Assembly: GCA_027488855.1 (NCBI GenBank)
Contig: JAIYAV010000056.1
Location: 1 to 34,406, forward strand
Length of the DNA: 34,406 nt
Reading direction: 5' to 3'
From: Saprospiraceae bacterium
GTDB taxonomy: Bacteria; Bacteroidota; Bacteroidia; Chitinophagales; Saprospiraceae
Below are positions 29,826 through 34,406 of this stretch, piece after piece. Every line of letters starts with the position of its first letter. Positions within the stretch are counted from its first letter, which is position 1. Made by a program: the position numbers and the translations under genes. Under the pieces are notes generated by a model. That model was not told the DNA's origin, did not search any database, and saw only the letters and a program-made list of their open reading frames with translations.

Positions 29826-29945
29826 TATAGATCATCCCCGACTAACCGCGGTAGCGGTTGAATCTTGAATAGCCGCGGTTGTCCGCGGTTTCAGCGATTT
29901 TACAGGGTTCCGCAACCGCGGCAGCGGTTGAACAAATTGGGATAA
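29826..29945. repeat. Family A element, second copy (short)
   Basis: This fills part of the 291-nt gap downstream of the lipoprotein promoter region. It contains GCGGTTGAATCTTGAATAGC followed by CGCGGTTGTCCGCGGTT, matching the family A core at 14783-14811 with C/G and C/T substitutions. CAACCGCGGCAGCGGTTGAA forms a local palindrome. The start TAGATCATCCCCGA resembles the outer arm of the larger copy. The remainder (29709-29825) shows nothing recognisable. Confidence 0.72.
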
Positions 29946-29999
29946 TATTTACCCGCTACTGTAGTTGCAGTATTCTCTGTTTCAGTTTACTACTGTGCC

Positions 30000-30740
30000 T
30001 TATTTTTTCAAATCAACAATGCTGGTGTTGATTTGTCCTCTTGCATCTTGGGTACGGATACTTATTTTGGAATCTTTCAATTTGGTAATAAAACCAGGAA
30101 AATTGTTTAAGCTTTTTATACGTTCTTGATTTAAGCTATCATTAATCGGCTCGTATAAAAGACTATATTCCCCGGTTTCCAAATAGAGATTTCCTTTTCC
30201 TGGCAAATGAGGAAGTTGGTCTTCCTGGATATCAAATTTGTGTAGTTCATGCCAGTCCCCATGTTTGAAGCTAAAAATAAAACAAAGCGTTTTTGAAGCA
30301 CCGCCCGAATTAACTATTGCGAAAGATAGCTCATCACCACCATCCTGGTCAAGATCCCCTTCGTTTTTGAGCCAACGCAGTCCTAGAATTCCTTCCGTAA
30401 AAAAAGTATCAATTTTTAGATCGGTACAAATTAAAAATGATTTACAGCGCTTGATTTTGGAAGAGTCAATAGACATCTCAAGATCATGAATACTGTGGTA
30501 AAATTTATTGGTCTCCTTACGATTTTTTTGGCTATAAAAGCGCTCAGTCAGTGCTTCCTGCTTACCGTCCCCGTCAAAATCTCCGGTAATTTTAAAACGA
30601 TAGCCCCAGTTAGGTTTAATTTTTTCAGTGGATGTTGTTCCTCTTTTTGCAGAAATCACTACTTCTTCCAGTGAATTGTTGGATGGTGTGCAAGCGTAGA
30701 GTAAGGTGAATACCAGAGTAGTTAGGGTTTTAATTTTCAT
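30000..30740 (-). CDS. FG-GAP-like lipoprotein (paralog 1)
   Basis: This 246-residue protein has a leader MKIKTLTTLVFTLLYACTPSNN with a lipobox-like LLYAC (quoted as MKIKTLTTLVFT and LLYAC). The mature part has WGYRFKITGDFDGDGKQEALTE and GDLDQDGGDELSF, two D-x-D-x-D-G/Q motifs of the Ca2+-binding FG-GAP/VCBS type. CKSFLICTDLKID follows, and the C-terminus reads FPGFITKLKDSKISIRTQ. Function is unknown; it is probably a surface or periplasmic lipoprotein. It is a clear paralog of the gene at 31886-32629 (shared framework: FKI[ST]GDFDGDG, WLKNEGDLD.DGGDE, SLNQE, FPGF.TK.KD). Confidence 0.78.
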   Translation of the reverse strand: MKIKTLTTLVFTLLYACTPSNNSLEEVVISAKRGTTSTEKIKPNWGYRFKITGDFDGDGKQEALTERFYSQKNRKETNKFYHSIHDLEMSIDSSKIKRCKSFLICTDLKIDTFFTEGILGLRWLKNEGDLDQDGGDELSFAIVNSGGASKTLCFIFSFKHGDWHELHKFDIQEDQLPHLPGKGNLYLETGEYSLLYEPINDSLNQERIKSLNNFPGFITKLKDSKISIRTQDARGQINTSIVDLKK

Positions 30741-30840
30741 GTTTTGATGGTTATTTGTTAAACGAAATAGTGAATTTTATTAGAACTACATGAAAATAAT
30801 CGAAACACGTATTTCGCTGATTCCTTTTGAGAATCCAACA

Positions 30841-31812
30841 TCATTTATTCACTACTTGCCCAGTTTTGAAAAACTTAATCCATTTCTCTTTCAGTACATC
30901 GGGGATGGTGGCCTCTTTGATGGCTCTGAAATTAGAATAAAGTGCTTGTTTTCCCTGGGTGATGTACCAGAGTTGAGATTCCGGCCTTTTGTCATTTTTG
31001 AAATTGGGGGATTCAATGGTAAAAATAATCCAGGGATAAGTAGCAGTTTCATCTTTTTCAATAAAAGTCAACTTTGCTTTGGGTGCATTGAGTTTGGCCT
31101 GTTCAAACATGATGTTCATCACCTGATCCATTGGAATGGGTTTGGAGCCAAAGAATGAGGTCATTGTACCCATTTCGGTCCAATTGTCCAGCGTCTCATT
31201 GGCATGGATCAATTCCAACATGGCCATTTGAGCATTTTGCTGGCTATTCCCAATTTTCCAGTTTTCTTCCTCTGGCCAGTTGAGCATAAATGATTCGCCT
31301 TGTAACTGCTCATTGCCACAAAACTGGGCGAGGTAACGATCAGCTTGTTTGTCTCCATTTTGTTTGGCCGTGGAGAAATCTTCACAAGCTCCTTTTTTGT
31401 TGCCAGTTTGGGCTCGGATTTGCCCACGCAAAGTCAAGGCATTAGGGAAAGCAAGATCCAGTTCAATGGTTTTATCGAGGTCGGGCAAAGCTTCCAGGTA
31501 TTTTTCTTGACTAACCCAAACGCTTGCTCTGCTGTAATAGGCTTTGATGAATTTGGGATCCAACTCAATCGTTTTGTCAAAATCACTCATGGCTAGTTTG
31601 AAATTTTTTAAAGCCAGCGCACAAATGCCTCGATTGAAGTAGGCTTCTTTGTAGTTGGGGTCAGCCTTGATGGCTTTTTCGTAATCTTTGATTGCGTCCT
31701 TATAGTCTTTTTGGTTGTGCTTTGCAATCCCATTTTGGAGGTGTTCGGCAGCAGTTTGGGCAAAAATGGTAAATGTAAAAAGCGAGAATAAAAAAGTTGC
31801 GATGTGTTTCAT
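30841..31812 (-). CDS. Secreted tetratricopeptide repeat protein
   Basis: This 323-residue protein has a signal peptide MKHIATFLFSLFTFTIFAQ. It is followed by four to five TPR units: AEHLQNGIAKHNQKDYKDAI, ALKNFKLAMSDFDKTIELDP and similar 34-residue repeats with the W/L-G-Y-A-F-A-P spacing (about residues 22-160). The distal half (FMLNWPEEENWKIG ... NIMFEQAKLNAPKAKLTF) is a globular domain without a recognised family. TPR domains mediate protein-protein contacts. It lies between two paralogous lipoproteins, 101 and 74 nt away, so all three may form one envelope-associated unit. Confidence 0.8.
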   Translation of the reverse strand: MKHIATFLFSLFTFTIFAQTAAEHLQNGIAKHNQKDYKDAIKDYEKAIKADPNYKEAYFNRGICALALKNFKLAMSDFDKTIELDPKFIKAYYSRASVWVSQEKYLEALPDLDKTIELDLAFPNALTLRGQIRAQTGNKKGACEDFSTAKQNGDKQADRYLAQFCGNEQLQGESFMLNWPEEENWKIGNSQQNAQMAMLELIHANETLDNWTEMGTMTSFFGSKPIPMDQVMNIMFEQAKLNAPKAKLTFIEKDETATYPWIIFTIESPNFKNDKRPESQLWYITQGKQALYSNFRAIKEATIPDVLKEKWIKFFKTGQVVNK

Positions 31813-31885
31813 TTTGGTATTATTTAAGGTCTGTTCTGCATTTCTTTTCGGAAAATCACCTTGGCTAAACGTTGTTTTTGGTGCT

Positions 31886-32629
31886 TTATTTGTTGCGTTT
31901 GTCTTTTTTTAAATCCAAAACCACCACCGTATCCTCCGCCATCTCCGTAAAAGTATAAATCTTCACCTTCCCGTCCTTCATTTTGGTCACAAAACCAGGA
32001 AACGCATTAAAAGCCTTAACCAGCTCCTGATTTAAACTATCATCATCATCCGTTTCATACAATCCATCACTACCCATCAGACCATAAGTTTTTCCAGCTT
32101 GAGGAAGAGGTGGGATTTGCCATTCCCGAATTTCAAACGTGTATAGTTCTTTCCACTGGTTCTTTTTGTAACTCAACAATTGGCAAAAGTTGACCGAAGA
32201 CTGTTGGGGATAGCTGGTTACGTAAGAAACTTCATCACCTCCATCACCATCCAGATCACCTTCGTTTTTGAGCCAAATTGGGCCAAGAATGCCGGAAACC
32301 GGGATGGTATCCAGTTTTGAATTGCTACAAAGCAAAAATGATTGGCATCTGCGAACATTGGCAGAGTCATACAAGACCCATACATCTTCAATGCCTTTGA
32401 AATATTTATTGGTTTCTTTTTGGTCGCGGTGGCTGTAGTAATATTCCGTTAGTGTTTCTTGTTGACCGTCGCCGTCGAAATCGCCAGAGATTTTGAAACG
32501 GTGGCCCCAGATTGAGTTGTCTTTTTGTTGATGAGAATGGGTGATTTTTGATGACTGAACTGGTTTGTCCGGTTGCTTACAAGACAGGAGGGTTAACAAC
32601 ATCAACTGAATAAAGGATTTGCGTCTCAT
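31886..32629 (-). CDS. FG-GAP-like lipoprotein (paralog 2)
   Basis: This protein has 247 residues when started at the ATG at 32629 (MRRKSFIQLMLLTLLSCKQP), giving a lipoprotein signal with LLSC; the 15-residue upstream extension was rejected. The mature region has the same framework as the gene at 30000-30740: FKISGDFDGDGQQETLTE, RRCQSFLLCSNSKLDT, WLKNEGDLDGDGGDEVSY, DDDDSLNQELVKAFNAF and FPGFVTKMKDGK. Two calcium-binding FG-GAP/dockerin-like loops are intact, and an extra acidic DDDD run is present. The function is unknown. The two copies flank a TPR gene, which suggests a duplication. Confidence 0.78.
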   Translation of the reverse strand: MRRKSFIQLMLLTLLSCKQPDKPVQSSKITHSHQQKDNSIWGHRFKISGDFDGDGQQETLTEYYYSHRDQKETNKYFKGIEDVWVLYDSANVRRCQSFLLCSNSKLDTIPVSGILGPIWLKNEGDLDGDGGDEVSYVTSYPQQSSVNFCQLLSYKKNQWKELYTFEIREWQIPPLPQAGKTYGLMGSDGLYETDDDDSLNQELVKAFNAFPGFVTKMKDGKVKIYTFTEMAEDTVVVLDLKKDKRNK

Positions 32630-32639
32630 TTTGAAAAAA

Positions 32640-32790
32640 ATTATCGGAGCGATTGTCAACATTTTACCCGCCACTACGTGGGCGCTCGTCGATCTTTTAC
32701 TGCCGCCTGCGGCGTCAAGCTCGACGGTCGCAGACTTTAGAGCCTACCGCAGGTCCAGTTTTTTACGGCTGCTCAACTAAAGGAGTTTTA
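32640..32790. other. GC-rich intergenic stretch with small hairpins
   Basis: This is a 161-nt gap that is clearly richer in G+C than the flanking leaders. It holds a GCCGCCTGCGGC palindrome at 32702-32713 and CTCGTCGATC / AGCTCGACGG half-sites, so it could be a decayed repeat element. I cannot match it to families A or B and see no gene in it. Confidence 0.35.
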
Positions 32791-33819
32791 TCACTGCCCA
32801 TAAAAAAAATCCAAGCCCCGCAACACCTTCCTAAATACCCGATCCTGAATCAGCATAAAATCACCCGAACTGTGGTCTACAAAATAACGCTCCACTGTAG
32901 CCCCATCAGAACTGATCCATTGCCCGGTTTTGGGATCAAGGGACATGACCGATTCGGGGAAAATAGGGAACAATTTGGCTTGAGTCGTTTTGCCCTGTTT
33001 GTTGGTTAGCGTAATCACGCTGAAGGGTACAATTTGGCGCACGGAGTCCCTGGCTGGGGTCTCATTTTCAAAAGCTTCGGCCACCAGGCTTTCAAAACCA
33101 ATCAAAAAGGCTTCGGCGCTGCCCTCACGGTAGGGCAAACGCAGATTGGGGGTAATCTCGTAAAATGGCCGGATGTCAAAATTGCTGCCGCCCTTGCGTT
33201 CCAGTTTGAAGGAGCGATTTTTTTGTTTGGGGTATTCAATGCTCACACTTTGGATGTTGTCGGGATCTTCGGCAAACACTGTTTTGTCGCGCCAATCATC
33301 GCCGCGCAAGTTGTAACGGTAGCGCAAATTGCCTTCCCAGCCGGGAATATGGCAAACGAAGGGCTGATCAAAACCATCCATGATCATGTACACGCCGCGT
33401 TCATCCTGGGTACCACTGCCGATGTAATAGGTCTTGATGGGCTGGTCACTCGATTCGTACAATTCTACCTTGATGCCTTCGCCGGCCAGGTTTTTGACGA
33501 TGTTTTTGATGGCGGCTTTGGCGGGGATGTGGTCGATTTCAACGCGTTGAATGGCATCCAGCAGGTTTTCCAGGGCATTAGGACGAGCTTTGAATTTGCC
33601 GTTGTAGAGCCACTCTGAGCCTTTTTTTTCCAATAAGGTAGTCTCTCCATCCCGTTGGGCGATGAAGATTTTTTGCAGGCGACTGATGTCTTTGACGGCA
33701 AAATTGCGTTCGGCTTTGAGGCCACGCATGAGGGCGTCTTCGCGATTGAAATAGACGTAACCAATAGCGATAATGCCAAGCAAAAAAAAGGAGAGCAGTA
33801 ACCAGGTAGTACGGGTCAT
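32791..33819 (-). CDS. DUF4340 domain-containing membrane-anchored protein
   Basis: This 342-residue protein starts MTRTTWLLLSFFLLGIIAIGYVYF, an N-terminal membrane anchor. The large extracytoplasmic domain includes LQKIFIAQRDGETTLLEKKG, WLYNGKFKARPNALENLLDA and YYIGSGTQDERGVYMIMDG. These are hallmarks of DUF4340 (PF14238), proteins of unknown function usually encoded immediately after GldG/ABC-type membrane genes. The tail FVDHSSGDFMLIQDRVFRKVL is typical of this domain. The neighbouring truncated gene at the right edge looks like GldG, consistent with that conserved pair, although a nuclease gene intervenes here. Confidence 0.85.
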   Translation of the reverse strand: MTRTTWLLLSFFLLGIIAIGYVYFNREDALMRGLKAERNFAVKDISRLQKIFIAQRDGETTLLEKKGSEWLYNGKFKARPNALENLLDAIQRVEIDHIPAKAAIKNIVKNLAGEGIKVELYESSDQPIKTYYIGSGTQDERGVYMIMDGFDQPFVCHIPGWEGNLRYRYNLRGDDWRDKTVFAEDPDNIQSVSIEYPKQKNRSFKLERKGGSNFDIRPFYEITPNLRLPYREGSAEAFLIGFESLVAEAFENETPARDSVRQIVPFSVITLTNKQGKTTQAKLFPIFPESVMSLDPKTGQWISSDGATVERYFVDHSSGDFMLIQDRVFRKVLRGLDFFYGQ

Positions 33820-33854
33820 GCGTTTGGGTTAAATGATTCGATTGAATGAAAAAA

Positions 33855-34274
33855 TCAGGCAAGAAATTCACTGAAATTTAGGCCCAGCACGTCTGACCAG
33901 GCTGGGTTTTCTTCCACAGCCCCATTTGTTTTGGAATATTTAAGCCAAGCACCAGTTTCAAAATTGAGCACAAAGCCTTCTTCAATGCCGTATTCGGTGC
34001 TGTCAATCAAGCGGCGCATTTTAGAAAAATCCGTTTTGGCACCACGGCTCGTGGCAATTTCTATGATGATCGGTACAGTCGATTGTTGATTGTCTTGTAG
34101 AATGATATCCGGGCATTTGCTCTCCGGGTTACCGGGGTCTATATCCGTCTCAGGCAATGGCTCTAATTGAATTTGGCCATTTTGAAACAGGCGTTCCAAT
34201 CCAAAAACCAACTTCTTGATGGCTCTTTGGTGGTGTACGGTTGCAAGGTGCCCCATTTCTACTTCAGTAATCAT
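33855..34274 (-). CDS. Uma2-like (DUF820) PD-(D/E)XK nuclease-family protein
   Basis: This 139-residue protein contains LEPLPETDID, CPDIILQDN (D56) and PIIIEIATSRGAK (E72), the P-D ... (D/E)-x-K core of the Uma2 restriction-endonuclease-like family, although the final Lys sits at a non-canonical position after EIATSRG. These proteins are numerous in cyanobacteria and Bacteroidota, often as singletons, and their role is unclear. The ATG at 34274 (MITEVEMGHL) is used; an internal ATG at residue 7 is also possible. A promoter-like TTGC-N19-TAAATTGG lies just upstream. It separates a DUF4340 gene from what looks like its usual GldG partner. Confidence 0.68.
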   Translation of the reverse strand: MITEVEMGHLATVHHQRAIKKLVFGLERLFQNGQIQLEPLPETDIDPGNPESKCPDIILQDNQQSTVPIIIEIATSRGAKTDFSKMRRLIDSTEYGIEEGFVLNFETGAWLKYSKTNGAVEENPAWSDVLGLNFSEFLA

Positions 34275-34332
34275 GTAGTGAATGATTTTTCGCCAATTTA
34301 ATCGATTTTATGGATTGTTGCAAGGTTAGTAT

Positions 34333-34406
34333 TTAAATGGTAGCATACTTCCGCTTTCGCCACCACCCATATCCAAATCCAAACACCCCAATCAAAACCA
34401 GCGGGA
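34333..34406 (-). CDS. C-terminal fragment of a membrane protein, GldG-like (partial)
   Basis: The minus strand entering the window at its right edge reads ...PLVLIGVFGFGYGWWRKRKYATI and then TAA (34333-34335). A hydrophobic helix followed by a RKRKY-type basic tail is how GldG/ABC-type proteins associated with gliding and DUF4340 partners end. Only about 23 codons are visible, so the identity is inferred mainly from the DUF4340 gene next door. Confidence 0.5.
   Translation of the reverse strand, partial: PLVLIGVFGFGYGWWRKRKYATI

Overview
The window looks like a chromosomal segment of a Bacteroidota bacterium, most likely from the Saprospiria/Haliscomenobacter-Lewinella side of the phylum. 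This rests on paired 2TM-domain proteins, a DUF4340 gene next to what reads as a GldG-like tail, many secreted glycoside hydrolases, AT-rich leaders without a consistent Shine-Dalgarno sequence, and two exact matches to the Bacteroidota -7 box TAnnTTTG. The genus is inferred from gene content, not demonstrated. Apart from an ATPase (4032-5477) and a sulfatase (10815-12242), every gene lies on the minus strand. I found no rRNA, tRNA, CRISPR array, transposase or integrase.

Layout in ascending coordinates: the N-terminal end of a family 2 glycosyltransferase runs off the left edge (1-171). Two small 2TM proteins follow (351-1254), then a ThuA-domain protein and a GH109-like Gfo/Idh/MocA oxidoreductase (1370-3943), then a DUF234-type AAA ATPase. 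Next is a carbohydrate-degradation block: a GH116-type glucosidase, a right-handed beta-helix protein with a C-terminal PDZ domain (GH141-like), a sulfatase with an unusual active-site motif, a GH31 enzyme, and a translationally coupled pair of an alpha/beta-hydrolase esterase and a GH106-like alpha-L-rhamnosidase. The block has no SusC/SusD pair, so it is a degradative locus rather than a canonical PUL. A pirin and an unknown secreted protein (20498-22414) separate it from the next block.

The segment 22521-29708 is a Planctomycete-like cassette. In transcription order it encodes a giant secreted PSCyt1-DUF1549-LamG-DUF1553 protein with two CxxCH haem motifs, a Tat-exported DUF1501 protein, a Tat-exported NHL-type beta-propeller and a DUF2231 membrane protein with a leucine-rich tail. 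The last appears to lack the cytochrome domain usually found in its family. An intrinsic terminator and two repeat elements interrupt the cassette. The right end (30000-34406) holds two paralogous FG-GAP-like lipoproteins around a TPR protein, a DUF4340 protein, a Uma2-like nuclease and the C-terminus of a GldG-like membrane protein.

A second layer is a rich set of intergenic repeats. Family A (14721-14988 and 29826-29945) has CCCCGG/CGTCCGGGG palindromes. Family B (12279-12442 and 26219-26407) is MITE-like, with nested inverted repeats. A third family combines an intrinsic terminator with CATCTAAG repeat units immediately downstream of three genes (2380-2512, 8281-8389, 24571-24638); one copy has perfectly matched 42-bp arms. 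Three other long hairpins sit at or just after stop codons. Together these are the least explained structures in the window.
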